Part shown: piece after piece, positions 55,823-64,000 of the stretch | How positions within the stretch are numbered: the stretch's first letter is position 1 | How the letters are laid out: every line of letters starts with the position of its first letter | Source: CAVYXK01 sp963772445 | GTDB lineage: Bacteria > Pseudomonadota > Alphaproteobacteria > Acetobacterales > Acetobacteraceae | DNA length: 64,000 nt | NCBI GenBank assembly: GCA_963772445.1 | Contig: CAVYXK010000013.1 | Span: 186,001 to 250,000, forward strand | Direction: 5' to 3' | Program-made: the position numbers and the translations under genes | The notes under the pieces: generated by a model | Databases searched by the model: none | Told to the model about the DNA's origin: nothing | Seen by the model: only the letters and a program-made list of their open reading frames with translations

Positions 55823-56022
55823 AACGGTTCGCAGCCTCGGCGCGTTAGCGCGAAAGTCGGCCAGTGGTCCATCTTGCCCCCTGCCCGGTTGGGCATGTTG
55901 CGATGCAATGTTCCAGTGAACTACCCGGGGTCGCCCGGTCGCAAGGCCGTCATGCCCGCCCCGTAGGTGGATTTCGTCGCGCTGGCGTGCCAAGCCAGCG
56001 GCTCGCCGCAAGGGATGTCTGA

Positions 56023-57135
56023 ATGATTCTGCTGATTCCCGGACCTGTGAACACACGCCCGGAAGTGCGAGCGGCGCTCAACTGCGATCTCGCGCCGTGG
56101 GACAACGACTTCCGCCCTTTCTACAGCTCGATCCGCCAGCGTGTGCTGCGCATTGCTGGCGGCCGCGGTGAACACGCGACGCTGCCGCTGCAGGGTTGCG
56201 GGCATTTCATCACTGAGGCGGCAATCAGGACTTTCGTCCCGCCCGGGAAGAAGCTGCTCATCCCCAGCACCGGCGCCTATGCCGAACGGATGACGCGGCT
56301 GGCGCGCGAGGCCGGGCGGATCCCGGTGCCGCTCGCGGTGTCGCCGGTCGCACGGACCGAGCCGTCCGCCGTGGCGGCGGCACTCGAGGCCGATCCGGAG
56401 ATCAGTCATGTCGGCATGGTGTACAGCGAGACCGGCAGCGGCGTGGTGCATGACGTACCCGCGATCGCCGCCGCGGCCCGCGCGCTCGGACGGCGGGTGA
56501 TTGTCGATGCGGTCTCTGCCTTCGGGGCCTGTCCGCTCGACATCTCGGCCCATCCCGAGGTCGATGCGGTGGTGTTCACTTCCAACAAATGCCTGGAGGG
56601 TGTGCCGGGCATTGCGTTTGCGGTCTGCCCGATCGAACGGCTGGTTGCCTGTGTCGGGAATGCGGAAAGCTGGTCGCTCGACCTTGCCGACATCTACCGG
56701 CACGCGCTGCGGCATGGCTGGGGGAGTTTCCGCTTCACACCGCCCGCCCAGGTGTTGAATGCGTTCAAGACGGCGCTCGATTTGTATGAGGCCGAGGGCG
56801 GCCAGCCGGCGCGGCTTGCTCGATATTCCGCTAACATGTGCGTGCTCTACGACGGCGTGCTTGCACTTGGGCTCAAGCCATGCCTGTCGCCAGAGGTGCA
56901 GGGGCCGATCATTGTCAATGTCCATGCGCCGGACGATTCGCGCTGGGATTTGCAGCGTTTCGTCGATGCCCTGAAGCGGCGTGGCTTCCTGATCAGCAAT
57001 TTCTACAATACCGAGACCCCCAGCTTCCGTATCGGCTGCATTGGCGCGATCACGCCCGAGGACATGCGCCGCTTCGTTGCCGCAGTGGGCGAGGTGTTGG
57101 CTGAGCTTGGGATCAACCGCCGCCGCGCCGCATGA
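56023..57135 (+). CDS. phnW: 2-aminoethylphosphonate-pyruvate transaminase
   Basis: A 370-residue class V aminotransferase that turns 2-aminoethylphosphonate plus pyruvate into phosphonoacetaldehyde plus alanine. The start LLIPGPVNTRPEVRAALNCDLAPWDNDF, LPLQGCGHFITEAAIRTFVP and YSETGSGVVHDVPAI are PhnW segments. The PLP site has Asp162 (VDAVSAFGACPLD) and Lys189 (FTSNKCLEG). RFTPPAQV and SNFYNTETPSFRIGCIGAI complete the fit. No phnX, phnA or phosphonate transporter gene is in the window, so its pathway partners must be elsewhere. Confidence 0.88.
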   Translation: MILLIPGPVNTRPEVRAALNCDLAPWDNDFRPFYSSIRQRVLRIAGGRGEHATLPLQGCGHFITEAAIRTFVPPGKKLLIPSTGAYAERMTRLAREAGRIPVPLAVSPVARTEPSAVAAALEADPEISHVGMVYSETGSGVVHDVPAIAAAARALGRRVIVDAVSAFGACPLDISAHPEVDAVVFTSNKCLEGVPGIAFAVCPIERLVACVGNAESWSLDLADIYRHALRHGWGSFRFTPPAQVLNAFKTALDLYEAEGGQPARLARYSANMCVLYDGVLALGLKPCLSPEVQGPIIVNVHAPDDSRWDLQRFVDALKRRGFLISNFYNTETPSFRIGCIGAITPEDMRRFVAAVGEVLAELGINRRRAA

Positions 57136-57168
57136 CGCGGCGAAGGCCAGGGTTGCCTTGTGCAAAGA

Positions 57169-57286
57169 GGTTCACACGGAGCACCACTGAGGATCGCACG
57201 GAGAATCACGGAGAGGCAACATCGTCCCGCAACATAACGACCTCTCTGGCGCTCGGTGGGATCCTCCGCGGTTCTCCGTGTGAACC
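57169..57286. repeat. Dispersed inverted repeat (family B)
   Basis: The left arm ggttcacacggagcaccactg and right arm ending ttctccgtgtgaacc are inverted copies enclosing about 65 bp with further cacggag units. It fills most of the phnW-fhs gap and lies in the likely leader of fhs. Confidence 0.75.
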
Positions 57287-57361
57287 CTTCCGAACCGTGA
57301 GCTCTCTCCGGCCGGCGATCGTTCCGTGTATGTGCGACCGCCGTAGTACATCGAGGCATCC

Positions 57362-59032
57362 ATGACCACCGACCTCGAAATCGCCCGTGCCGCGACGCTG
57401 CGCCCGATCACCGAGATCGCCGCCCGGCTCGGCATCCCGCCTGATGCGCTGGAGCCCTATGGCCGGTTCAAGGCGAAGATCGGGTTCGACTTCATTCGCT
57501 CGCTCGAGGATCGCCCGGACGGCGCCCTGGTCATGATGACCGGTATCAATCCCACACCAGCCGGCGAGGGCAAGACCACGACGACAGTCGGCCTCGCCGA
57601 CGCGCTGAACCGCATCGGTACCCGTGCGGCGATCTGCCTGCGCGAGCCCAGCCTGGGCCCAAGCTTCGGCCAGAAGGGCGGCGCCGCCGGCGGCGGGCGG
57701 GCACAGGTCGCACCGATGGATGAGATCAACCTTCATTTGACCGGCGACGTCCACGCCATCACGATGGCGAACAACCTGCTCGCCGCGCTGATCGACAACC
57801 ATGTCTATTGGGGCAACGCGCTCGGGATCGACGTTCGTCGCGTCTCCTGGCGGCGTGCGCTCGACGTCAACGATCGTGCGTTGCGGAGTATCGTCAACGG
57901 GCTCGGCGGCGTGGCCAACGGCGCGCCACGAGAGGATGGGTTCGACATCACCGCTGCCTCCGAGGTGATGGCGGTGTTCAGCTTGGCGCGCGACCTGGCT
58001 GACCTGCAGGCGCGGCTTGGTCGCATGATCGTGGCCGAGACGCGCGACGGCCGCCCGATCAGCGCGCGTGACCTGAAGGCGGATGGTGCCATGGCGGTGC
58101 TGCTGCGCGACGCCTTGCAACCCAATCTGGTGCAGTCGCTCGAGGGTTCGCCGGCGTTGGTGCATGGGGGTCCGTTCGCCAATATTGCGCATGGCTGCAA
58201 CTCGGTGATGGCAACGCGGCTGGCGCTGAAACTGGCGGAGGTGGTGGTCACCGAGGTCGGGTTCGGCGCCGACCTGGGGGCTGAGAAGTTCCTTGATATC
58301 AAATGTCGCGCCGCCGGTCTGCGGCCGGCGGCCAGCGTCGTGGTCGCCACCGTCCGAGCGCTGAAGATGCACGGCGGGATGGCACGCAGCGAGCTGGCGC
58401 GCGCCGATGCCGCCGCCGTGGCCCGCGGCGTGGCCAACCTCTCCCGCCATGTGGAGAACCTGGGCAAGTTCGGCCTGCCGGCAATCGTTGCGCTGAACCA
58501 TTTCAGCTCCGATACCGGGGCCGAGTTCGCCGTCGTGCGGGACGCCATGGCAAGGTTCGGCGTTCCCGTCGTGCTGTGCCGGCATTGGGCCGAGGGAGGC
58601 GCGGGTGCCGAGGATCTGGCTCGGACGGTGCTGGATGCGATTCGGCAGGGCGACGCACGGTATGCGCCGCTTTATCCGAATACGCTGCCGCTGGCCGAGA
58701 AGATCCGTACCATTGCCCGCGAGATTTACCGCGCCGCGGATATCGCGCTGGCGCCGGCTGCCGAGCGCCGGCTGGAACGATTCGAGGCAGCGGGGTGCGG
58801 CGAATTGCCGGTCTGCATCGCCAAGACGCAGTTCAGTTTCAGTGCCGACCCCACGCTGATGGGTGCCCCCGAGGGGCATATCCTGCCGGTTCGCGAGGTT
58901 CGCCTGTCGGCCGGCGCGGGCTTCGTGGTCGCGATCTGCGGCGACATCATGACGATGCCCGGCCTGCCCCGGGTAACGGCGGCAGAGTCGATCCGGCTGG
59001 ACGCGAACGGACTGATCGAGGGGTTGTTCTGA
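57362..59032 (+). CDS. fhs: Formate-tetrahydrofolate ligase
   Basis: A 556-residue ligase that makes 10-formyl-tetrahydrofolate from formate, ATP and tetrahydrofolate, feeding one-carbon metabolism. The P-loop is TPAGEGKTT (65-73). The usual GQKGGAAGGGRAQVAPMDEINLHLTGDVHAITMANNLLAA and FANIAHGCNS blocks are present. VVTEVGFGADLGAEKF, LRPAASVVVATVRALKMHGG, and KTQFSFSADPTLMGAPEGH with GDIMTMPGLPR complete the protein. Length is normal for the family. It starts at ATG 57362 and is probably a single-gene unit. Confidence 0.95.
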   Translation: MTTDLEIARAATLRPITEIAARLGIPPDALEPYGRFKAKIGFDFIRSLEDRPDGALVMMTGINPTPAGEGKTTTTVGLADALNRIGTRAAICLREPSLGPSFGQKGGAAGGGRAQVAPMDEINLHLTGDVHAITMANNLLAALIDNHVYWGNALGIDVRRVSWRRALDVNDRALRSIVNGLGGVANGAPREDGFDITAASEVMAVFSLARDLADLQARLGRMIVAETRDGRPISARDLKADGAMAVLLRDALQPNLVQSLEGSPALVHGGPFANIAHGCNSVMATRLALKLAEVVVTEVGFGADLGAEKFLDIKCRAAGLRPAASVVVATVRALKMHGGMARSELARADAAAVARGVANLSRHVENLGKFGLPAIVALNHFSSDTGAEFAVVRDAMARFGVPVVLCRHWAEGGAGAEDLARTVLDAIRQGDARYAPLYPNTLPLAEKIRTIAREIYRAADIALAPAAERRLERFEAAGCGELPVCIAKTQFSFSADPTLMGAPEGHILPVREVRLSAGAGFVVAICGDIMTMPGLPRVTAAESIRLDANGLIEGLF

Positions 59033-59056
59033 AGCGGGGCGAGAACGGGGCGCCGC

Positions 59057-59203
59057 TTAGGGCAAGCGCCCCGCTCTCGTGGACCGGGCTGGCTTGGGGC
59101 GGGCGACGCCGAGCCCGATCAGACCGGCTCCGAGTAATGTGATCGTTGCGGGCTCGGGCACGGCCGTACTGTTGTAGGCGACGTTATCGTGGTGCCCCGG
59201 ATG
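59057..59203 (-). pseudogene. PEP-CTERM protein C-terminal remnant
   Basis: The open frame of 49 codons begins right after a stop and has no start codon. It reads HDNVAYNSTA, then VPEPATITLLGAGLIGLGVARPK and a basic tail. That is the PEP-CTERM sorting signal: the VPEP motif, a hydrophobic stretch and a basic end. Only the anchor remains. It agrees with the PEP-CTERM-type glycosyltransferase near 11 kb and implies the organism has, or had, an exosortase system. Confidence 0.65.
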
Positions 59204-59228
59204 TTAAAGGCGGAGTCTCGCCTAGACT

Positions 59229-59654
59229 TTACGAGGCAAGAGTGGCCTCGAAGCCGATCTCGACGTTCATCAACTTGGAGACCGGGCAACCGGCCTTTGC
59301 ATTCGTGGCGATTGACTGGAATGTGGCGTTGTCGATGCCCGGTATTTTGGCGACGAGGGTGAGATGCACCGAAGTGATGGAAAATCCGTGACCATCCTTT
59401 TCCATGACCACTTCTGATTTACTGTCCAGTTGCTCCGGCACAAAGTTCGCCATTCCGAGCATCCTGACGAACGACATGGTGAAACATGCGGCATGAGCTG
59501 CGCCGAGCAGCTCCTCCGGGTTGGTACCGGGCTTTTTGCCGTAGCGGCTGAAGCAGGTGTAGGGATAGTTTTCCAGCGCCTGACTCTCGGTCGCGACCGA
59601 GCCCTTGCCCTCGCGCAGGCTGCCGCTCCAGGTAGCGCTTCCGAAACGTCTCAT
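59229..59654 (-). CDS. OsmC-family peroxiredoxin
   Basis: A 141-residue OsmC-type hydroperoxide reductase. The redox Cys pair lies in HAACFTMSFVRM (Cys near 57) and AKAGCPVSKLMNVEIGFEAT (Cys near 122). The start RFGSATWSGSLREGKGSVATES and the GTNPEELLGAAHA stretch are typical of OsmC rather than Ohr. It reduces organic peroxides using thiols. It is the last of three minus-strand genes (metallo-beta-lactamase protein, alpha/beta hydrolase, OsmC), separated by about 80-220 bp. Confidence 0.88.
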   Translation of the reverse strand: MRRFGSATWSGSLREGKGSVATESQALENYPYTCFSRYGKKPGTNPEELLGAAHAACFTMSFVRMLGMANFVPEQLDSKSEVVMEKDGHGFSITSVHLTLVAKIPGIDNATFQSIATNAKAGCPVSKLMNVEIGFEATLAS

Positions 59655-59736
59655 GACTCCTGGCTCCTTTTATGTTGTGCATGCGTTGAGCTGCCGGGCG
59701 GACCTTGTGACGGCCGCCCGCAACGGCACGGCTCCG

Positions 59737-60519
59737 TCAGGCCGACTGTCCCGCGGCTTCGAGAATCAGCCGCGTGATTTCGTCCGGATGGGAGATCAGT
59801 GAGAGATGGCTTGCCTTCACCTCAATGGTCTTGGCGCCCATCCGCTTCGCCATGAAGCGCTCCAGGTCCGGATTGATCGTGCGGTCTTCCGTTGAGACCG
59901 CATAGTAACTCGGCTTCGATCGCCATGCCGCGTGTGTTGTCTTGCCGTTGAGTAGGGCCTTGTGGAACGGCTCCTGGACTGCATACAGCACCTTCGCCTT
60001 CGCTTCCGGCAGGTCGCCCGCGAAGTCCCGGAGGAAAGCTTCCTCGGAAAGCCGTCCTTCGTCGCCGTCGAAGATGATGCCGGCCGTGGCCGGCGGCGTC
60101 GGAAATCGCTTCGCCAACGCCGTGTAGTCCTCTCCCGCGTCCGGCGCCCGCGCCGCCACATAGACCAAGGCCGAGACATTCGGATGCACGCCGGCCTCCG
60201 TGACGATCATGCCGGAAAAGGAATGCCCGACGAGAACCGTCGGACCATCCTGTCGCGCCAGCACCCGTTGGGCCGAAGCGACCGCTTCAGGAAGGGTCGT
60301 CAGCGGGTTCTGCACGGACGTCACGTTAACGGCCGCCGCCTGCAATCGCGCGATTACCTCGGTCCAGCACGAGCCATCGGCAAACAGGCCATGCACGAGC
60401 ACGACGTTGCGCGCCTTGGTTGGCATGGCAGGAGGCGCCGCCATCCCGCGCACGGAGACCAGCGAAGCCGCGCCACCGGCGGCCAGGAGAGTCGAAAGGG
60501 TGCGTCTGTTTATCATCAT
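59737..60519 (-). CDS. Exported alpha/beta hydrolase
   Basis: A 260-residue hydrolase. The N-terminus MMINRRTLSTLLAAGGAASLVSV looks like a twin-arginine signal (RRT-L), so it is probably folded before export. The core is the esterase-like fold: VVLVHGLFADGSCW (oxyanion loop), VLVGHSFSGM with nucleophile Ser100, and a late KASHLSLISHPDEI with the catalytic His. Related proteins degrade esters or amides of aromatic compounds; the substrate is unknown. It lies between the OsmC gene and a metallo-beta-lactamase protein gene on the same strand. Confidence 0.85.
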   Translation of the reverse strand: MMINRRTLSTLLAAGGAASLVSVRGMAAPPAMPTKARNVVLVHGLFADGSCWTEVIARLQAAAVNVTSVQNPLTTLPEAVASAQRVLARQDGPTVLVGHSFSGMIVTEAGVHPNVSALVYVAARAPDAGEDYTALAKRFPTPPATAGIIFDGDEGRLSEEAFLRDFAGDLPEAKAKVLYAVQEPFHKALLNGKTTHAAWRSKPSYYAVSTEDRTINPDLERFMAKRMGAKTIEVKASHLSLISHPDEITRLILEAAGQSA

Positions 60520-60700
60520 GAGTCATTCCCTATCAAGAACGACGAGCAAGAACGTCCGGTTGCGAAGCCTGACGGAGCGGCGCACCGCCGGACGCCTGAC
60601 ATTTTGGTGTCGCATCGTCGCTCATTCCCCTTCCTGCATCTTGGTGCGAGCGCCCGGCGTGCCGGGATTCGCAACTCACACATTCATCAAGTGATGAGGC

Positions 60701-60728
60701 CGGCGGGGCAGCACACTGCCCCGCCGGG
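60701..60728 (-). terminator. Hairpin after the metallo-beta-lactamase gene
   Basis: CCGGCGGGGCAG, a 4-base loop and CTGCCCCGCCGG give a perfect 12-pair stem nine bases beyond the stop. No T-run follows, so termination may be partial and let the downstream hydrolase and OsmC genes be read. The rest of 60520-60736 holds no gene. Confidence 0.55.
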
Positions 60729-60736
60729 CGCGGCCG

Positions 60737-61711
60737 TCAGGTCGTCCAGCACCAATCTGCCGGCAGCCAGCGGTAGCCGCTCCCCTCGCGCACCACGTGC
60801 CCGAAGCCAGGGAAGGGTAGATGGTAGCTGCTGACCAGCGTCTTGTCGGCCGCTGCGCGGTCGAGGAAGGCCATGCGCGTCTTAGTTCCCTGTGGCACGT
60901 CAAGGTCGAAGTCGAACGGCCATTCCGGATGCAGGAAGCTGACCGCCGAGTTGACGATGACGTCGCCGGAGAGGAGCATTTCTTCGCTGCCGGAACTGAT
61001 ATGCACCGACATATGGCCTGGCGTGTGACCGGAGGTGTCGAGGGTGGTCACACCCGGCGCCACCTCCGCCCCGGCCTTGATCAGCCGCAGCCGGGGGCTG
61101 GCCAATTTTAGATTCACCTGGGTGACCAGCGGCTTTTGCACAGGGGGTAGTTTGCGTACCAGGTCGGGGGCGCTCCAGAAGGCGACTTCGGTCTCGCTGG
61201 CGACGAATTCGGCCGAGGGGAACAGCAGCGACGCGTTTTTGGCGTCACTGATACCCCACAGGTGGTCGAAGTGGGCGTGAGTGAGCAGGACCATGTCGAT
61301 ATCGCCTGGCGCGTAGCCCGCGGCGGCGAGGTTGCCAATCAACCCGCCGGTCGTTTTCTGGAACTTGTCGACGCCGCAGCCTGCATCGATCAACACCAGC
61401 TTGTCGCCGGTGTTGACGAGAATGGTGTTGATTTGCAGCTTCACCGGCCTAGATGGCTGGAACGTGGATGTGAGCAGGCCTCTTGCGTCCTCGGCCCGAT
61501 CGCCCCACAGCGTTTCGGCCGGGAATGCGAGCGTGCCGTCGCTGACGACGGTGATCTCTATGGTGCCGAGCCTGAAGCGGTAGAAGCTGGGCTGCGCACG
61601 CTCGCCCGCCTGGGGCGCACGGGCGAGGGCGGGGGCGGTGGGGGCGAGTGCGGCGGCCCCGACGGCGGCAGAGCCGGCACGCACGAGCATCCGGCGATCA
61701 AGCATGAGCAT
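60737..61711 (-). CDS. Exported metallo-beta-lactamase-fold hydrolase
   Basis: A 324-residue protein started at ATG 61711 (ggag upstream). MLMLDRRMLVRAGSAAVGAAALAPTAPALA is a twin-arginine-type signal. THAHFDHLWG (His145, His147, Asp149, His150) binds the first metal, LDTSGHTPGHMSVHI and LLSGDVIVNSAVSF give the remaining ligands, and YHLPFPGFGHV is the last. The layout is that of lactonase/quorum-quenching or AidA-like hydrolases rather than true beta-lactamases. It is divergent from the large regulator, with about 250 bp between. Confidence 0.85.
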   Translation of the reverse strand: MLMLDRRMLVRAGSAAVGAAALAPTAPALARAPQAGERAQPSFYRFRLGTIEITVVSDGTLAFPAETLWGDRAEDARGLLTSTFQPSRPVKLQINTILVNTGDKLVLIDAGCGVDKFQKTTGGLIGNLAAAGYAPGDIDMVLLTHAHFDHLWGISDAKNASLLFPSAEFVASETEVAFWSAPDLVRKLPPVQKPLVTQVNLKLASPRLRLIKAGAEVAPGVTTLDTSGHTPGHMSVHISSGSEEMLLSGDVIVNSAVSFLHPEWPFDFDLDVPQGTKTRMAFLDRAAADKTLVSSYHLPFPGFGHVVREGSGYRWLPADWCWTT

Positions 61712-61792
61712 GTCTGTTCTCCATTGCGATTGGCTCCAGTCACCTGTGAGCTTGGGTCCATCCTTTGCTTCGTCTCGGTGCGCATTGTCCTC

Positions 61793-61844
61793 TGGGCGCC
61801 GAGGCACCGCCAATAGTTGAGTGGGCGCCGACGCACGGCCAATA
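61793..61844. promoter_or_regulatory. Two 23-bp direct repeats in a divergent promoter region
   Basis: tgggcgccgaggcaccgcc... (61793-61815) and tgggcgccgacgcacggcc... (61822-61844) both end in aata and differ at two positions. They start 29 bp apart, nearly three helical turns, between the divergent hydrolase and regulator genes. This is what binding sites for a dimeric winged-helix regulator look like. Confidence 0.5.
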
Positions 61845-61960
61845 AATGAACGTATATTCGTGTAAAATCGCGTTCGCTTCGGGCCGCGTGCCTCGACCTT
61901 CGCCGCTCTCGGAAGAGCTAACGGATAGAGGCCGCTCACACAGATACTGGGATGCGTGGT

Positions 61961-64000
61961 ATGTCTGACCGATCCCTGAGATTTGGACCATTCGAGCTTT
62001 TTCCCCAGCGCAGAGCGCTTATCGAAGGCGGCAAACCGCTGAGGCTGGGTAGCCGGGCTTTGGAGGTCCTGATTGTTTTGGTTGAACACGCCGGCGAACT
62101 GTTGAGCAACAAGGACCTTCTCGCTCGAGCGTGGCCGGATACCTACGTGGAGGAAGCCAATCTTCGCGTACAGGTCATGGCGCTTCGTAAGTCACTAGGA
62201 GACGGCCAAGGCGAAGCCCGTTACATCAAAAATGTTCCCGGCCGCGGATACTGCTTCGTTGCTCCTGTCGTCGGTCATGGACAACCTAAGACCGTGGACC
62301 AGCCTGTCGGCGAAGACATCGAGGCGAGTTTTCCGGTCCTCCTGACCCGTTTGATCGGCCGGGACAAAGAGGTCAGTGCGCTCGTCGATCGATTATCGCT
62401 GCGACAATTCGTAACCATCGTCGGGGCGCCTGAAATCGGTAAGACCAGTGTTGCTGTGGCAGTCGCCCGGCATCTGGTCAGCGAATACAAGGACGGCGTT
62501 CATTTCGTGGAGCTTGCATCCGTATCCGACCCGGCGCTTGTTTCGAGCGCGGTGGCGATGGCTCTAGGCATTCCGATCTGGTCGGATGCGTCGCTTCCGG
62601 GCGTGGTGGAATTTGTCTGCGACAGGCACATCCTGATCGTTCTCGACAACTGTGAGCATGTCCTGGACGCAGCATCCGAATTGGCGGTGGCTCTCCTGAA
62701 GGGCGGCTCGCGCACACATGTTCTCGCAACCAGCCGAGAGCCGCTTCGCGCTGACGGAGAATGGCTTTACCGCCTGCCAACGCTGGCCGCGCCGCCTCCG
62801 AATGAGGCCTTGACCGCCGCAAGAGCTCTTACTTTCCCAGCCGTGCAACTGTTTGTCGAAAGGGCCCTGGCAGCTCTGGATTCGTTTGATCTCACCGACG
62901 CAAACGCGGACATCGTCGCCGTCTTGTGCCGCCAGCTCGGCGGCATTCCGTTGGCGATTGAACTAGCAGCGTCCCGCATCGACGTCTTCGGAGTAGCCGA
63001 GCTTGCCGCAGATCTCCACGATGGGCTCGAACCTCTGCAGCGCGGCCGTCGCACCGCGGTGCCAAGACATCAGACGCTGAGAGCAGCGCTGAATTGGAGC
63101 TTCGAGTTGCTGTCGCATGGCGAGCAGACGATCCTGGCGCAACTCAGCGTCTTTAGGTCGCCATTCGACATGGAAGCCGCTGTCGCGGTCGTGGCAGACG
63201 GCGAAATCAGCCGAGCAAATGTCATCGAAGCGATTGCTGATTTGACGGCGAAGTCCTTAGTCGCCGCCAATGTCAGCGACCCGACAACTTGCTTCTATCT
63301 GCTGGAGACGACGCGCGCTTATGCGGCCGAAAAGCTCATCGAGCCGGCGCCGGTGGCCCGGCGGCACGCCGAATACTTTGCGGCTTTCTTCGAAAGGGCC
63401 GAGGCCGATTTGGATACCGGCCCAATGCCGATATTTCTCGAGGCGTACAGCCGGCGCATTGATGACGTACGGTCTGCATTGGATTGGGCCTTTTCCGCGG
63501 ATGGCGATGGGGCGGTCGGCGTGGCCCTAACCGTTGCCAGCGCGCCCATCTGGGTGAGACTCTCTCTCTTCCCGTTGTTCTTTCTTTGGGGGGATGTGGC
63601 ACTTCTCGAAGAGTTCAAAGGTCGTCTGGAACGAGCCATCCAGTTCTTGTCCCGGGTGCCAAAGCCGAATTTGCGCCAGACGATGAAACTCAATGCGGCA
63701 CTCGGCGTCGCAATCCTCAATACCGAGGGATCGACTTCGCAAATGAGCGAAGCCTTTCGCAAAGCGTTGGACATCGCGGAGGATATTGGCGATCTGTCCT
63801 TTCAGATGAAGGCACTCTGGGGTTTGTTCGTCGAGCGTAGTATGGTCGGCGACTATGCTCTCGGCGTCACAATCGCGCGGCGATTTGCGGCCGTGGCCGA
63901 CCGCTTGAGCCTTCCCATCTCGGTCGGGGATCCGATTCTCGGCTTGGCGCTGCATCATTGTGGCCAGCATGCCAAGGCCCGTCTGCACGTCGAGCGAACC
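61961..64000 (+). CDS. Winged-helix/STAND-ATPase transcriptional regulator (3' end outside window)
   Basis: 680 codons are open to the right edge. Residues 1-100 are an OmpR-type winged helix (LRFGPFELFPQRRALIEGGKPLRLGSRALEVLIVLVEHAGELLSNKDLL, then VPGRGYCFVAPV). A STAND ATPase follows: RLIGRDKEVSAL, P-loop GAPEIGKTS, Walker B ILIVLDNCEHVLDA, and LGGIPLAIELAASRID. A long helical, TPR-like region starts near residue 400. Such proteins sense a ligand through the C-terminal repeats. ATG 61961 is chosen; ATG 61952 in frame is possible. It probably regulates the divergent hydrolase/OsmC genes. Confidence 0.88.
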   Translation, partial: MSDRSLRFGPFELFPQRRALIEGGKPLRLGSRALEVLIVLVEHAGELLSNKDLLARAWPDTYVEEANLRVQVMALRKSLGDGQGEARYIKNVPGRGYCFVAPVVGHGQPKTVDQPVGEDIEASFPVLLTRLIGRDKEVSALVDRLSLRQFVTIVGAPEIGKTSVAVAVARHLVSEYKDGVHFVELASVSDPALVSSAVAMALGIPIWSDASLPGVVEFVCDRHILIVLDNCEHVLDAASELAVALLKGGSRTHVLATSREPLRADGEWLYRLPTLAAPPPNEALTAARALTFPAVQLFVERALAALDSFDLTDANADIVAVLCRQLGGIPLAIELAASRIDVFGVAELAADLHDGLEPLQRGRRTAVPRHQTLRAALNWSFELLSHGEQTILAQLSVFRSPFDMEAAVAVVADGEISRANVIEAIADLTAKSLVAANVSDPTTCFYLLETTRAYAAEKLIEPAPVARRHAEYFAAFFERAEADLDTGPMPIFLEAYSRRIDDVRSALDWAFSADGDGAVGVALTVASAPIWVRLSLFPLFFLWGDVALLEEFKGRLERAIQFLSRVPKPNLRQTMKLNAALGVAILNTEGSTSQMSEAFRKALDIAEDIGDLSFQMKALWGLFVERSMVGDYALGVTIARRFAAVADRLSLPISVGDPILGLALHHCGQHAKARLHVERT

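Noticed and set aside
55823..56056. N-terminal extension of the cytochrome b561 gene
   Set aside because: It overlaps phnW on the other strand and lacks family similarity. Homologues start near VWDLPTQLFKW.
57206..58879. A 557-codon minus-strand frame opposite fhs
   Set aside because: It is antisense to an unmistakable formate-tetrahydrofolate ligase.
59146..59391. Plus-strand frame over the OsmC 3' end
   Set aside because: It is antisense to OsmC and to the PEP-CTERM remnant.

Overview
The window is GC-rich DNA that looks like an alphaproteobacterium, most plausibly an Acetobacteraceae-type member of the Rhodospirillales. The best evidence is the minus-strand block coaX - rnj - DUF1467 - proS - lolC/E - lolD - dnaE (18.6-29.7 kb), which is a typical alphaproteobacterial gene order. 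A PEP-CTERM-type glycosyltransferase, an F420 gene cluster and many palindromic intergenic repeats add to the picture. The species cannot be named from sequence alone.

Layout. 1-3.4 kb: a trypsin-like/STAND ATPase/WD40 protein running off the left edge, with nearly identical 129-bp WD40 repeats. 3.4-4.1 kb: a gene-free stretch with hairpins and three 62-bp direct repeats. 4.1-7.5 kb: an F420 operon (fgd, cofE, cofD, cofC) whose first three genes carry about eleven frameshifts. 7.5-10 kb: an unknown protein and an IS1182-family transposase. 10.2-14.7 kb: a D,D-heptose nucleotide-sugar cassette (glycosyltransferase, hddA, gmhA, an hddC-gmhB fusion). 14.7-18.4 kb: a VOC protein, a TPR pseudogene, a DUF6065-like gene behind a 60-residue protein built of five 11-residue repeats, and secB. 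18.6-29.7 kb: the housekeeping block, with a vapBC module and an antitoxin remnant inserted next to dnaE. 29.7-36.2 kb: a group II reverse-transcriptase remnant, a CDF metal exporter, a cupin/SDR-remnant/DUF2255/DUF1127 group, and a LysR - alpha/beta hydrolase - luciferase-like monooxygenase group. 36.2-44.1 kb: sulfur and repair metabolism (metC, sseA, alaX, a NUDIX gene), an XRE regulator, glyoxylate metabolism (glxR, hyi), an AI-2E transporter and a small membrane protein.

44.2-48.4 kb is a mobile-element graveyard. A broken IS110/IS1111 transposase is split by an IS66-family element (matching terminal repeats and 8-bp target duplication visible), and that element is itself split by an ORF-less group II intron. 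An ISAzo13 transposase fragment and a 31-residue zeta-toxin fragment follow. 48.4-59.0 kb: an RND efflux pump with its adaptor, nadK, a nitrilase, a cytochrome b561, phnW and fhs. 59.0-64.0 kb: a PEP-CTERM remnant, OsmC, an exported alpha/beta hydrolase and an exported metallo-beta-lactamase protein, divergent from a large winged-helix/STAND regulator that runs off the right edge.

Dispersed palindromic repeats recur throughout. One family (about 50-120 bp, arms of the acctctcccgc / gcgggagaggt type) even supplies codons at both ends of a glycosyltransferase frame. Single-base frameshifts also occur in dnaE, which is normally essential, so part of the apparent decay, especially in the F420 operon, may be assembly error rather than biology.
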